From contig NZ_JAGENB010000005.1 of the NCBI RefSeq assembly GCF_019991125.1, positions 1-64,000 on the forward strand: a DNA stretch of 64,000 nt, read 5' to 3'. The notes beneath the pieces are model-generated. The model made no database searches. It had not been told where the DNA came from and worked only from the letters and a program-made list of their open reading frames with translations. Source of the stretch: Phyllobacterium calauticae. Lineage in GTDB: Bacteria; Pseudomonadota; Alphaproteobacteria; Rhizobiales; Rhizobiaceae. Positions 25,992 through 34,377 of this stretch are shown here, in pieces (position 1 is the stretch's first letter; every line of letters starts with the position of its first letter). The translations under genes were made by a program, and so were the position numbers.

Positions 25992-27007
25992 CAGTCCCCC
26001 TCGTCTTCATAGCCGACGAGATGCAGCGGCCGTGCGGCAAACCCGTTGAGATCGCACCATCGGACAAGCGCCTCCTCGCAGCCATGGGTCACCCAGATCT
26101 GCGATGGGGCCAGTTCCCTGATCGTACCGGTCAGCTCATCCCAATCGCAGTGATCGGACAGGATGATCGGCAGTTCCACGCCCTGCTGGCGCGCGCGCTG
26201 GCGGATGCGCATCCAGCCCGAGGCAAAGCATGAAACAGGATCGGGGAAGCGCCGGGCCCAGCGGTCCTGAAAGGAGGAAGGCGGTCCGACAACGACACTG
26301 CCGGCAAAATCTTGCGGCGCACCTGTTTCCAGTGTCGCCGGGGACAGGGGGCCAAGATCGATGCCCTGCGACTGGTAGTATTCGCAGAGTTTTGTGAGTG
26401 CGCCGTGGATGTAGATCGTCCTGTCATAGCCGGCATCGCGCAGCATGCGGATGACCCGCTGCGCCTTGCCCAGCGCATAGGCGCCGACAAGATGCGAGCG
26501 CTCGGGAAATTGCGCGATGGACTTTATCAGTTTGGCAATTTCGTCCCTGGCATCGGGATGCCGGAACACCGGCAGGGCGAAGGTCGCCTCGGTTATGAAC
26601 ACGTCGCAGGGAACGGGTTCAAACCCGATGCAGGTGGGATCCGCCGCCCGCTTGTAGTCACCCGAACAGACGATGCGCATGCCATCCTTCTCGACGGCAA
26701 TCTGTGCCGATCCCAGAACGTGACCCGCCGGGTGAAAGCTGACCTTGACGCCATTGATGTCGCTGACGGTTCCAAGCTCCGCCGCCAGCGTCGTTCCGGC
26801 AAAATTGTCGCCATAGCGTATCCCCATGATATCGAGTGTCTGCTGGGTTGCCATGACGTGCTGGTGGCCGGGTCTCGCATGATCGGCATGGCCATGGGTG
26901 ATCAGGGCGCGCTCCACCGGACTGACGGGATCGATATGGAAATCCCCCGCCGGGGAATAGAGACCCGCTGGCGTTGATCGCAAAAGTGCCTCCGGACGGG
27001 TCAGCAT
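25991..27007 (-). CDS. Ligase-associated DNA exonuclease (metallo-beta-lactamase fold)
   Basis: This 338-residue metallo-beta-lactamase/beta-CASP-type nuclease has the metal motif THGHADHARPG (HxHxDH) near residue 40, FHPAGHVLGSAQI and CSGDYKR. C-terminal ILSDHCDWDEL and WVTHG segments follow. Members of this family are DNA nucleases encoded beside the repair ligase. The ATG at 27007 matches the conserved start (MLTRPEALL). The longer upstream frame is antisense to the helicase gene. It is the first gene of the minus-strand half of the repair cluster. Confidence 0.9.
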   Translation of the reverse strand: MLTRPEALLRSTPAGLYSPAGDFHIDPVSPVERALITHGHADHARPGHQHVMATQQTLDIMGIRYGDNFAGTTLAAELGTVSDINGVKVSFHPAGHVLGSAQIAVEKDGMRIVCSGDYKRAADPTCIGFEPVPCDVFITEATFALPVFRHPDARDEIAKLIKSIAQFPERSHLVGAYALGKAQRVIRMLRDAGYDRTIYIHGALTKLCEYYQSQGIDLGPLSPATLETGAPQDFAGSVVVGPPSSFQDRWARRFPDPVSCFASGWMRIRQRARQQGVELPIILSDHCDWDELTGTIRELAPSQIWVTHGCEEALVRWCDLNGFAARPLHLVGYEDEGD

Positions 27008-27061
27008 TGTTCTTCCACCTTTCTGCACCAACGAAGATAGGCAGCGTTCGGCTCCACGCAA

Positions 27062-29641
27062 ATGCCGAAAACCGCGAAAGAAAACTTGGCGCTTTCCTTG
27101 CACACCATTACATTCGCTCTTGTGAGCACCAAGACAAAGCCCCTTTTTATCGAAGGCAGTTCTCTCCTGCCAAAACCTTTCCTGGACTGGTTTCAGGCCA
27201 AGGGATGGTCGCCGCGCGCGCATCAGCTGGAATTGCTGGAGGAGGCGCAAGCCGGCCGTTCGACCCTGCTCATCGCGCCAACCGGTGCGGGCAAGACGCT
27301 AGCGGGTTTTCTGCCGGCGCTGGTCGATCTGGCGACACGCGGCAAAAGCAACAATGCCAGCCGTGGTATTCACACGCTCTACATCTCGCCGCTCAAGGCA
27401 CTGGCCGTCGATATCGAGCGCAATCTGGCCCGTCCCATTGAAGAGATCGGGCTCGATATCACCATCGAAACCCGCACCGGCGATACACCGGCGTACAAAC
27501 GGCAGCGGCAGAAGCTTGTTCCACCGGATATCCTCCTGACCACGCCGGAGCAGCTCGCCCTTTTGATCGCCAACAAGGATGCCGGGCGGTTTTTCGCGGA
27601 TTTGCGCTATGTCATCTTTGACGAGCTGCATTCGCTGGTGACGTCCAAGCGCGGACACCTGCTGTCGCTGGGACTGGCGCGGCTACGCAAGTTGCAGCCC
27701 GGCGTGCAGACCATCGGGCTTTCCGCAACCGTTGCCGATCCGGATGCCCTGCGGCGCTGGTTGCTGCCGCAATTGGAAGGCAGGCCCATGGCCAGCCTCG
27801 TCAAGGTTGAAGGCGGTGCCAAACCGCATATCACCATTCTCGAAACATCCGACCGTATTCCCTGGGCCGGTCATTCAGCCGTTTATGCCCTGCCGGGCAT
27901 TTACGAGGCGATCAAACGCCACCAGACCACGCTCATTTTCGTCAATACCCGCAGTCAGGCGGAGCGCCTGTTCCACGATCTGTGGATGGCCAATGATGAC
28001 AATCTGCCGATTGCGCTGCATCACGGCTCGCTGGATGTCAGCAAGCGGCGCAAGGTCGAGCAGGCGATGGCCAGCAATGCCCTGCGCGCGGTCGTTGCCA
28101 CATCGACGCTTGATCTGGGCATCGACTGGGGCGACGTCGATCTCGTCATTCATGTGGGTGCGCCGAAAGGGGCGAGCCGGCTGGCGCAGCGCATCGGCCG
28201 TTCCAACCACCGCATGGACGAGCCTTCGCGTGCCATCCTGGTTCCGGCCAACCGGTTCGAGGTGATGGAATGCCAAGCGGCGCTCGATGCCAATTATCTC
28301 GGTGCCCAGGATACGCCGCCGCTCGGCGAGGGTTCGCTGGATGTGCTGGCCCAGCATGTCCTCGGCATGGCCTGCGCTGAACCGTTTCATGCGGATGCAC
28401 TTTTCGAGGAGATTACGACGGCGCTGCCCTATGCGGGCTTGCCGCGTGAAACGTTTCACCGGATCGTCGATTTCGTCGCCACCGGCGGTTATGCCCTGAA
28501 AAGCTATGAACGCTTTGCCAAAATCCGCCAGACCGCCGATGGTTCCTGGCGTGTGACGCATCCGCGCGTTGCCCAGCAATACCGGCTGAATGTCGGCACC
28601 ATTATCGAGGCGCCCAGCCTCAATGTGCGGCTCACCCGCCAGCGCGGCAAGGGGGGCAATGCGCGCGGCGGCCCGGTGCTCGGCAAGGTGGAAGAGTCGT
28701 TTCTCGAAGCCCTGTCGCCGGGCGATACGTTCTTCTTCTCCGGGCGCGTGCTGCGTTTTGAAGGCATTCGTGAGAACGAATGCCTTGTTTCCAATGCCGA
28801 GGGGTTCGACGCAAAAATCCCCGCCTATGCCGGCGGAAAATTCCCGCTGACCACCTATCTCGCCGATCAGGTGCGCTCCATGCTGGCCGATCCGGATCGC
28901 TGGGGTGCCCTGCCCGATCAGGTCAGCGACTGGCTGAGAATCCAGAAGGAGAAATCGGTGCTGCCTGATCCCGGCAGCCTGCTGGTCGAAACCTTCCCGC
29001 GCGGTGAACGCTATTACATGGTGATCTATCCCTTTGAAGGGCGGTTGGCGCATCAGACCCTTGGCATGCTGCTGACGAGGCGGCTGGAGCGGGCCAAGGC
29101 GCGGCCCCTCGGCTTTGTCGCCACGGATTACGCGCTGTCGATCTGGGGCCTGCGCGATATGGGCCGTATGTTCCGGAAGGATGAACTGCCGCTTTCCGAA
29201 TTTTTCGACGAAGACATGCTGGGCGATGATCTCGAAGCATGGCTGTCGGAAAGCTGGATGCTGAAGCGCACGTTCCGCAATTGCGCGCTGATCTCCGGCC
29301 TTGTCGAGAAGCGGCATCCGGGGCAGGAAAAAACCGGACGGCAGGTGACCGTCTCCACCGACCTCATCTATGATGTCCTGCGCACGCATGAACCCGACCA
29401 CATTCTCATCCAGGCCACGCGGGCCGATGCCGCCACCGGGCTTCTCGACATTCGCCGCCTTGCCGATATGCTGGCACGAATCAAGGGTCACATCATCCAC
29501 AAGGAGCTCGACCGGATATCGCCGCTCGCCGTTCCCGTGATGATGGAAATCGGCAAGGAGCGTGTTCCGGGCGAAGCCCACGAAACGCTGCTTGAAGAGA
29601 TTGCCGACGAACTGACCCGCGAGATGATGGAACGGACATGA
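27062..29641 (+). CDS. Ligase-associated DEXH-box DNA helicase (Lhr-type)
   Basis: This superfamily 2 helicase of 859 residues matches the Lhr core group. Motif I is IAPTGAGKT near residue 80, motif II FDELHSL, motif III GLSATVAD, and motif VI QRIGRSNHR, followed by the winged-helix and Lhr-specific C-terminal region. Related enzymes are 3'-5' translocases that unwind RNA:DNA or DNA duplexes. It is divergent from the exonuclease gene with 54 nt between starts. The first 20 residues are not conserved-looking, so a GTG at 27122 is a possible alternative start. Its stop overlaps the pdeM start. Confidence 0.92.
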   Translation: MPKTAKENLALSLHTITFALVSTKTKPLFIEGSSLLPKPFLDWFQAKGWSPRAHQLELLEEAQAGRSTLLIAPTGAGKTLAGFLPALVDLATRGKSNNASRGIHTLYISPLKALAVDIERNLARPIEEIGLDITIETRTGDTPAYKRQRQKLVPPDILLTTPEQLALLIANKDAGRFFADLRYVIFDELHSLVTSKRGHLLSLGLARLRKLQPGVQTIGLSATVADPDALRRWLLPQLEGRPMASLVKVEGGAKPHITILETSDRIPWAGHSAVYALPGIYEAIKRHQTTLIFVNTRSQAERLFHDLWMANDDNLPIALHHGSLDVSKRRKVEQAMASNALRAVVATSTLDLGIDWGDVDLVIHVGAPKGASRLAQRIGRSNHRMDEPSRAILVPANRFEVMECQAALDANYLGAQDTPPLGEGSLDVLAQHVLGMACAEPFHADALFEEITTALPYAGLPRETFHRIVDFVATGGYALKSYERFAKIRQTADGSWRVTHPRVAQQYRLNVGTIIEAPSLNVRLTRQRGKGGNARGGPVLGKVEESFLEALSPGDTFFFSGRVLRFEGIRENECLVSNAEGFDAKIPAYAGGKFPLTTYLADQVRSMLADPDRWGALPDQVSDWLRIQKEKSVLPDPGSLLVETFPRGERYYMVIYPFEGRLAHQTLGMLLTRRLERAKARPLGFVATDYALSIWGLRDMGRMFRKDELPLSEFFDEDMLGDDLEAWLSESWMLKRTFRNCALISGLVEKRHPGQEKTGRQVTVSTDLIYDVLRTHEPDHILIQATRADAATGLLDIRRLADMLARIKGHIIHKELDRISPLAVPVMMEIGKERVPGEAHETLLEEIADELTREMMERT

Positions 29642-30354
29642 ATCTGGCGGTTCACACGACACGGACTATGCTGCACGGCGCGGTCGAGACCGATATTGCC
29701 GGCCATGCAGCCATATGTGACCCGTCCGGTGCGCTTTATCTGGAGGCCGATCGCATCCTGATCGTCTCGGACCTGCATTTCGAAAAGGGCTCGTCCTTCG
29801 CCCGGCGTGGCATGATGCTGCCGCCCTATGATACCGCCTCCACATTGAAGGCACTGGCGGCAAGCATTGCCCGCTATCAACCCGCCTGTGTCATCAGCCT
29901 TGGCGATAGTTTTCACGATGGCGATGCCGCCGCGCGCCTGCCCGCCATCTATGCCGAGCAGCTGGCGACATTGATGCATGGCCGCGACTGGATCTGGATC
30001 ACGGGCAATCACGATCCGGAGCATCCGGCTGATCTTCCCGGCGAGACCTATACGGAACTGGCTTTCGGGGCGCTGGTGTTGCGCCACGAACCTTCAAAAA
30101 CCGCATCGCGGGGTGAAATCGCCGGGCATCTGCATCCGGCCGCCAAGGTGGTAAGGCGCGGCCAGGCAGTGCAGCGGCGCTGTTTCGTCACCGACCACAC
30201 CCGCATGATCATGCCGGCGTTCGGTGCCTATACCGGCGGGCTCAATATTCTTGGCCGGGCCTTTCATGGCCTGTTCGACAGCAATAGCCTCAAGGCCTAT
30301 ATGCTCGGCCATGCCAGGGTTTACCCCATGCTGCGCAAGACGCTGTATCCTTGA
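29638..30354 (+). CDS. pdeM: Ligase-associated metallophosphoesterase PdeM
   Basis: This 238-residue calcineurin-like phosphoesterase has all the metal motifs: VSDLHFEKGS, SLGDSFHDGD, ITGNHDPEH and GHLHPAA. The family is a manganese-dependent endonuclease/phosphodiesterase linked to repair ligases. The ATG overlaps the helicase stop (ATGA), so the two are translationally coupled. With the ligase and exonuclease on the other strand it completes the four-gene repair cluster. Confidence 0.92.
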   Translation: MNLAVHTTRTMLHGAVETDIAGHAAICDPSGALYLEADRILIVSDLHFEKGSSFARRGMMLPPYDTASTLKALAASIARYQPACVISLGDSFHDGDAAARLPAIYAEQLATLMHGRDWIWITGNHDPEHPADLPGETYTELAFGALVLRHEPSKTASRGEIAGHLHPAAKVVRRGQAVQRRCFVTDHTRMIMPAFGAYTGGLNILGRAFHGLFDSNSLKAYMLGHARVYPMLRKTLYP

Positions 30355-30361
30355 AATGGCT

Positions 30362-30643
30362 CTAGCGCTTTCTGGCGCGTTCATAGACTTCGCCGCGTTC
30401 CCGTTTCCCGACGGCAACAACGAGCACGGTGATGGTTTCGTCATCTACACGATAAACCAGCCGGTATCCCGCTTGTCGAAGCTTGATCTTGTAATGATCG
30501 GGCATGCCATGCAGGGCGGCGCTGGCTATACGAGGAAGCTCCAGTCGTTCTCTCAGCTTCTTCACCAGTTGCTGGCGTATGGTTGCTCCCAGTCTATCCC
30601 ATTCCTTGCGCGCAGATGGGAGAAATTCGAGCTTAAAGGTCAT
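30362..30643 (-). CDS. RelE/ParE family toxin
   Basis: This 93-residue small basic protein starts MTFKLEFLPSARKEWDRLG and ends VDDETITVLVVAVGKRERGEVY, the layout of RelE-type mRNA interferases. The central HGMPDHYKIKLRQAGYRLVYRV is typical. The ATG at 30643 lies 11 nt inside the antitoxin gene, giving the usual antitoxin-first overlap. The longer frame upstream is a shadow. It converges on pdeM with 7 nt between. Confidence 0.9.
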   Translation of the reverse strand: MTFKLEFLPSARKEWDRLGATIRQQLVKKLRERLELPRIASAALHGMPDHYKIKLRQAGYRLVYRVDDETITVLVVAVGKRERGEVYERARKR

Positions 30644-30878
30644 CGATATCGACCGGAACGCCCTTCTCATCCGAACGGGATTTGATGATCTCGGCCAGAT
30701 GGATATCGTCCAGCCGATCAAGCATGGCTTCGTAAACATCAGCCGGGACCATATAGGCCATGACGCGATTATGATTGAGGACGGCGACGGCTTCGCCCTG
30801 TGCCTCATTCATGATGGCGGTTGGACTTTTTTTCAGGTCCGATACGGTCACCGCCACAGAGGCTTCGACACGCTGCAT
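30633..30878 (-). CDS. Type II antitoxin, RelB/YefM (Phd) type
   Basis: This 81-residue protein has an N-terminal Phd/YefM-like DNA-binding fold (VTVSDLKKSPTAIMNEAQG, then VAVLNHNRVMAYMVPADVYEAML) and an acidic tail that should mask the toxin. The ATG at 30878 is chosen because GGAG lies 6 nt ahead. An ATG 12 nt upstream (30890) has no such site. The product should repress its own promoter, where a short palindrome is seen. Confidence 0.88.
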   Translation of the reverse strand: MQRVEASVAVTVSDLKKSPTAIMNEAQGEAVAVLNHNRVMAYMVPADVYEAMLDRLDDIHLAEIIKSRSDEKGVPVDIDDL

Positions 30879-30900
30879 GGCAAACTCCATTGTGTATGAA

Positions 30901-30915
30901 ATATGGTACTCATAT
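30901..30915. promoter_or_regulatory. Probable antitoxin operator
   Basis: ATATG-GTACT-CATAT is a perfect inverted repeat 11-25 nt upstream of the relB-type gene, within an AT-rich promoter. It is a natural site for autoregulation by the antitoxin-toxin complex. Confidence 0.45.
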
Positions 30916-30971
30916 TGATATAATATTCAACCCTATTTATCAATCTCAAAATGAGGATTGCAGCACTGGTA

Positions 30972-31433
30972 TCAAATCGGCAGCCTGCCATCCTCCTTCA
31001 ATGTGTCCAGCACGATGGCGGTCTTGACGTTCTGTACGGACTCATGCGGCAGCAGCACGTCGTTGACGAAGGCCGAGAGCGCCCGCAAATCTGGTGTGAC
31101 CACCTTGATGAAATAATCCATCTCTCCCGTCAGCGCATGGGCTTCCATGACTTCCGGCAGCTTTGAAATGAGGTCGGAAAAGCGGCGGGCGTTGTCCCTG
31201 TTATGGGTGGCAAGTGTGACAGAGATGATGTTGACGATGCCAAGACCCAGTTTTTCGCGATCGATTTCCGCCCTGTAGCCGCGAATGAATCCCTCCTCCT
31301 CCAGCCGGGAGCGGCGGCGCGAGCATTGCGAGGCGGACAGGTTGATCCGCTCGGAAAGCTCGTTGTTCGTGAGTCGTCCATCCTCCTGCAAGGAAGACAG
31401 TATTTTGCGGTCAAACGCGTCAAGTTGCTCCAC
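30972..31433 (-). CDS. Lrp/AsnC family transcriptional regulator
   Basis: This 153-residue regulator has the N-terminal AsnC-type helix-turn-helix (DAFDRKILSSLQEDGRLTNNEL, then SASQCSRRRSRLEEEGFI). A RAM/ACT-like ligand domain contains HALTGEMDYFIKVVTPDL. It is divergent from the 4-hydroxyphenylpyruvate dioxygenase gene, with an Lrp-like palindrome between them. It probably controls hpd in response to an aromatic amino acid or its keto acid. Confidence 0.92.
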   Translation of the reverse strand: MEQLDAFDRKILSSLQEDGRLTNNELSERINLSASQCSRRRSRLEEEGFIRGYRAEIDREKLGLGIVNIISVTLATHNRDNARRFSDLISKLPEVMEAHALTGEMDYFIKVVTPDLRALSAFVNDVLLPHESVQNVKTAIVLDTLKEDGRLPI

Positions 31434-31496
31434 TCATGCTCTCCTTGATGGTTATATGCACGAAATGTGCGCATTATGCCTCCACGGAGCGCTGAA

Positions 31497-31513
31497 ATGC
31501 AAACACTTTGCAT
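31497..31513. promoter_or_regulatory. Probable Lrp-type operator before hpd
   Basis: ATGCAAA (31497-31503) and TTTGCAT (31507-31513) form a perfect 17-bp palindrome with a 3-nt centre. It lies 42 nt upstream of the hpd start in the divergent control region. The size and symmetry fit an Lrp/AsnC site. Confidence 0.55.
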
Positions 31514-31554
31514 GCCATTTGCGCGATAATGCGGATAATTTAGAGGAGGATGCC

Positions 31555-32667
31555 ATGGGCCCATTTCCGCACGACGCACCGGTCGCCACGATCAGCAAGG
31601 AAAATCCTGCCGGGACGGATGGTTTCGAGTTTGTCGAGTTCTCGCATCCGGAGCCGGAAAAGCTGGAAGAGCTCTTCACCCGCATGGGCTACAAGCCCGT
31701 TGCCCGGCATCGCACCAAGAACATAACGTTGTGGCGTCAGGGCGACATCAACTACATCCTCAATGCCGAACCCAATTCCCATGCGGCGAAATTCGTCGGT
31801 GAGCATGGCCCGTGTGCGCCATCCATGGCCTGGCGCGTGGTCGATGCCAAGCATGCCTTCGATCATGCGGTTGCCAAGGGTGCGACACCCTATACCGGCG
31901 ATGACAAGACCATCGATGTTCCCGCCATTGTCGGTATCGGCGGTTCGATGCTCTATTTCATCGAAAAGTATGGCGAGAAAGGCTCGGTCTATGAGGACGA
32001 GTTCGAGTGGCTGGGCGAACGCGACCCGAAGCCGGAAGGTGTCGGTTTCTATTATCTCGATCACCTGACCCACAACGTCTATCGCGGCAACATGGACAAG
32101 TGGTGGGCGTTCTACCGGGAGCTGTTCGGCTTCAAGCAGATTCACTTCTTCGACATCGCCGGCAAGCTGACGGGCCTCGTTTCCCGCGCCATCACCTCCC
32201 CCTGCGGCAAGATCCGCATTCCGTTGAATGAATCGACGGACGACAAGAGCCAGATCGAGGAATATCTGCGCAAGTACAAGGGCGAAGGCATCCAGCACAT
32301 CGCTGTCGGTACGGAAGCCATTTATGACGCGACGGACAAGCTCGACGCCAATGGCCTCAAGTTCATGCCGGGCCCGCCGGAGACCTATTACGACATGTCG
32401 CATGAGCGCGTGCATGGCCACGATGAACCGATCGACCGGATGAAGAAGCATGGCATTCTCATCGACGGCGAAGGCGTGATCGATGGTGGCATGACAAAAA
32501 TCCTGCTGCAGATATTCTCCAAAACCGTTATCGGCCCGATCTTCTTCGAGTTCATCCAGCGCAAGGGTGACGAAGGTTTTGGCGAGGGCAATTTCCGCGC
32601 TCTGTTCGAGTCGATCGAAGAAGACCAGATCCGCCGTGGCGTGATCAAGGTGGCTGCTGCGGAATAA
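31555..32667 (+). CDS. hpd: 4-hydroxyphenylpyruvate dioxygenase
   Basis: This 370-residue Fe(II) enzyme turns 4-hydroxyphenylpyruvate into homogentisate, the second step of tyrosine breakdown. The three iron ligands lie in DHLTHNVYRG, GIQHIAVGT and FFEFIQRKGDEGFGEGNF, the last being the strong family signature. The start is the ATG at 31555 with GAGGAGG five or six nt upstream. A longer open frame to 31285 is not used. It pairs with hmgA, the fahA-like gene and maiA located 2-5 kb downstream, from which it is separated by two toxin-antitoxin-like modules. Confidence 0.96.
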   Translation: MGPFPHDAPVATISKENPAGTDGFEFVEFSHPEPEKLEELFTRMGYKPVARHRTKNITLWRQGDINYILNAEPNSHAAKFVGEHGPCAPSMAWRVVDAKHAFDHAVAKGATPYTGDDKTIDVPAIVGIGGSMLYFIEKYGEKGSVYEDEFEWLGERDPKPEGVGFYYLDHLTHNVYRGNMDKWWAFYRELFGFKQIHFFDIAGKLTGLVSRAITSPCGKIRIPLNESTDDKSQIEEYLRKYKGEGIQHIAVGTEAIYDATDKLDANGLKFMPGPPETYYDMSHERVHGHDEPIDRMKKHGILIDGEGVIDGGMTKILLQIFSKTVIGPIFFEFIQRKGDEGFGEGNFRALFESIEEDQIRRGVIKVAAAE

Positions 32668-32719
32668 GGTACAACGGAGCGGGCTATAAATCGGGTTGGT
32701 TGTGCATTATATTGAGTGC

Positions 32720-32947
32720 ATGATGACTGCAGCTTTTGTAGCCCCTATTATTCCCGCCGATTTCCCCGAGCTGAAACTGCTCGCGTGGAACAGGGGTGCT
32801 GCACGTCCAATCCCCGCCGAAGAAGTGTTTGAGCTGTATGAGCGCAACTGGCGCTTTGTCGATGCCGAGCACCTGACCACCCGTGAAGCCAAACTCATTC
32901 GGGAGCTGACGCGGGTTTTCGGTAATGGTGTATTGCTGATTTCCTGA
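32720..32947 (+). CDS. Small protein, possible antitoxin partner of AbiEii-like gene
   Basis: This 75-residue acidic protein (MTAAFVAPIIPADFPELKLL, later PIPAEEVFELYERNWRFVD and EAKLIRELTRVFG) has no family that I recognise with certainty. Small proteins of this size and style are found directly ahead of nucleotidyltransferase genes of the AbiEii/AbiGii type, so an antitoxin or accessory role is likely by position. Two ATG codons in tandem (32720, 32723) are possible starts. The ribosome site is weak. It ends 35 nt before the next gene, across a nested hairpin. Confidence 0.65.
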   Translation: MMTAAFVAPIIPADFPELKLLAWNRGAARPIPAEEVFELYERNWRFVDAEHLTTREAKLIRELTRVFGNGVLLIS

Positions 32948-32948
32948 C

Positions 32949-32990
32949 TTTTCCATCCATAGCGGTTCCTGCATAGTGCAGGATGGAAAA
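32949..32990 (+). promoter_or_regulatory. Nested stem-loop covering the start of the AbiEii-like gene
   Basis: TTTTCCATCC (32949-32958) pairs with GGATGGAAAA (32981-32990), which contains the first possible ATG of the downstream gene. CCTGCA (32968-32973) pairs with TGCAGG (32977-32982), overlapping the outer arm by 2 nt, so the two helices compete. Such a structure could attenuate transcription or hide the ATG at 32983. A second ATG at 33007 lies outside it. Confidence 0.5.
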
Positions 32991-33726
32991 ACGTGATCGG
33001 AAAGTCATGCAGGAATTCAAGAGGCAGGAACATCGCGTCATCATTGAAGCGCTTGGGCTGATGGATCATGCGTTTCTGTCTGCCAATCATTGCTGGTTTG
33101 GTGGTGGTACGGCAATCGTTCTCAAGCTTGGCGAATACCGGCAATCCCTGGACGTTGATTTTCTCTGCTCCGATGCGGATGGATACCGTGAACTGCGTTC
33201 AGCGGCAGTGGAGAAGGGAATTCGTGCGTTTTTCCCGGAACCTGTTGAATCCTTGCGCAGCTTCAAGATTGACCAGTATGGCCTGCGGGCTGCCTTGCTG
33301 TTGCATGGCCAGACCATCAAGTTTGAAATCATCCGCAAGGCCCGTATCGATGTGCAGGGGCATATCGATGAGCAGCTCGGTGTTCCCGCTCTTGTTGTTG
33401 CGGACATGTTCGCTGAAAAGCTCCTGGCGAACGCGGATCGCTGCCACGACCGGTCGATTGCCTATCGTGATGCGATTGATCTTGGAATGTTGGTTCGACG
33501 TTATGGATCTATTCCCGATGCAGCAGTCCAAAAGACCATGAAGGCCTATGGCCAGGACATTGAGCGCAAACTTGGATGGGTTGTAAACCGGCTCCAGGAT
33601 GGCAAGGAATTGCACCATGCTGCTGATGTTATGCAGATGGATATGAGTGATGCTTTCGAAGGCATTGCTGCGCTGAAAAGCGATATGGCCCGCATCTGGC
33701 CGGAAGGCCGTTTAGAAGCCGAATAG
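32983..33726 (+). CDS. Nucleotidyltransferase, AbiEii/AbiGii toxin family
   Basis: This 247-residue protein of the nucleotidyltransferase fold has the motif FGGGTAIVLKLGEYRQSLDVDFL with the paired aspartates (D-x-D) expected of the active site. The AbiEii-type continuation is EKLLANADRCHDRSIAYRDAIDL. Family members act as toxins that transfer nucleotides, for example to tRNA, in abortive-infection systems. Here the gene follows a small partner gene, so it is probably the toxin of a pair. Start is either ATG 32983, inside a hairpin, or ATG 33007, preceded by GGAAAG. Anti-phage function is not shown by sequence. Confidence 0.85.
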   Translation: MEKRDRKVMQEFKRQEHRVIIEALGLMDHAFLSANHCWFGGGTAIVLKLGEYRQSLDVDFLCSDADGYRELRSAAVEKGIRAFFPEPVESLRSFKIDQYGLRAALLLHGQTIKFEIIRKARIDVQGHIDEQLGVPALVVADMFAEKLLANADRCHDRSIAYRDAIDLGMLVRRYGSIPDAAVQKTMKAYGQDIERKLGWVVNRLQDGKELHHAADVMQMDMSDAFEGIAALKSDMARIWPEGRLEAE

Positions 33727-33735
33727 GCGTTGTCT

Positions 33736-34071
33736 CTAACGCTTGCCGATCAGCGCGGCGGCCTTGCTGCGGATTTCGGCAAGTTCTGCTGCCGACACGC
33801 TGCCCTTGTGCATTGCGCGCCGAACTCGCCAGTCGAGACTCTTGACCTGATCGGCTAGGACTACGCCTGGTCGATCACCTGCGATCAGCACTTCGAACGG
33901 ATACCCCTTGATCTGCGTGGTCATGGGGCAGCACAGCATGAGGCCGGTCTTGCCATTATAACTGGCAGGGCTGAGCACGACGGCGGGACGATGTCCGGCC
34001 TGTTCATGACCAGCCTGAGGATTGAAATGCAGCCACACGATGTCACCGGCATCGGGTACGTAGGCCGGCAT
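33736..34071 (-). CDS. mazF: MazF/PemK family endoribonuclease toxin
   Basis: This 111-residue toxin starts MPAYVPDAGDIVWLHFNPQ and has HRPAVVLSPASYN, LCCPMTTQIKGYPFEV and LADQVKSLDWR, all standard MazF/PemK segments including the catalytic Arg and Thr. It cleaves single-stranded RNA at short motifs. ATG 34071 overlaps the antitoxin stop (TGATG), with AAGGAA 7 nt ahead. Confidence 0.94.
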   Translation of the reverse strand: MPAYVPDAGDIVWLHFNPQAGHEQAGHRPAVVLSPASYNGKTGLMLCCPMTTQIKGYPFEVLIAGDRPGVVLADQVKSLDWRVRRAMHKGSVSAAELAEIRSKAAALIGKR

Positions 34072-34319
34072 CAAAAGGATTCCTTGCCGACGGCAGTGCC
34101 AAAGTCGGCCTCGGAATGCATGTTCTCGGATGTGACGCCCTCGATCAGCTGATCCAGGTCATATTCGGCCTGACGGACCGGCTCGATGATGATCAGGCCA
34201 TCTTCTTCACGCACATCAACCACCGTGTCGAGTTGCAGCCGCGCCGCAACCATGACAGCGGCCGGGATGCGCACCGAAGCACTGTTCCCCCATTTCTTCA
34301 CGGTCACACGCATGGTCAA
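34071..34319 (-). CDS. mazE: MazE-type antitoxin (AbrB fold)
   Basis: This 82-residue protein has the swapped-hairpin AbrB/MazE DNA-binding domain (VTVKKWGNSASVRIPAAVM, then VDVREEDGLIIIEPV) and an acidic C-terminal tail that neutralises MazF. Start codons ATG at 34319 and 34313 are both possible. Its promoter carries a palindrome likely bound by the MazEF complex. Confidence 0.93.
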   Translation of the reverse strand: MTMRVTVKKWGNSASVRIPAAVMVAARLQLDTVVDVREEDGLIIIEPVRQAEYDLDQLIEGVTSENMHSEADFGTAVGKESF

Positions 34320-34323
34320 CTCC

Positions 34324-34349
34324 TTGTATCATCATTGTCGATACAATGA
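34324..34349. promoter_or_regulatory. Probable mazEF operator
   Basis: TTGTATC (34324-34330) and GATACAA (34340-34346) are inverted copies. Nested with them, TCATTGT (34332-34338) and ACAATGA (34343-34349) form a second 7-bp inverted repeat with a 4-nt spacer. A partial copy (ACAATGTCTATAC) follows near 34371. The cluster lies just upstream of mazE and fits autoregulation. Confidence 0.5.
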
Positions 34350-34377
34350 CGAATTCCGCTTGATGTGTCAACAATGT

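Noticed and set aside
27875-29662. Minus-strand open frame of 595 codons
   Set aside because: It is antisense to the Lhr-type helicase, whose motifs are all intact. No domain is recognisable in the antisense product.
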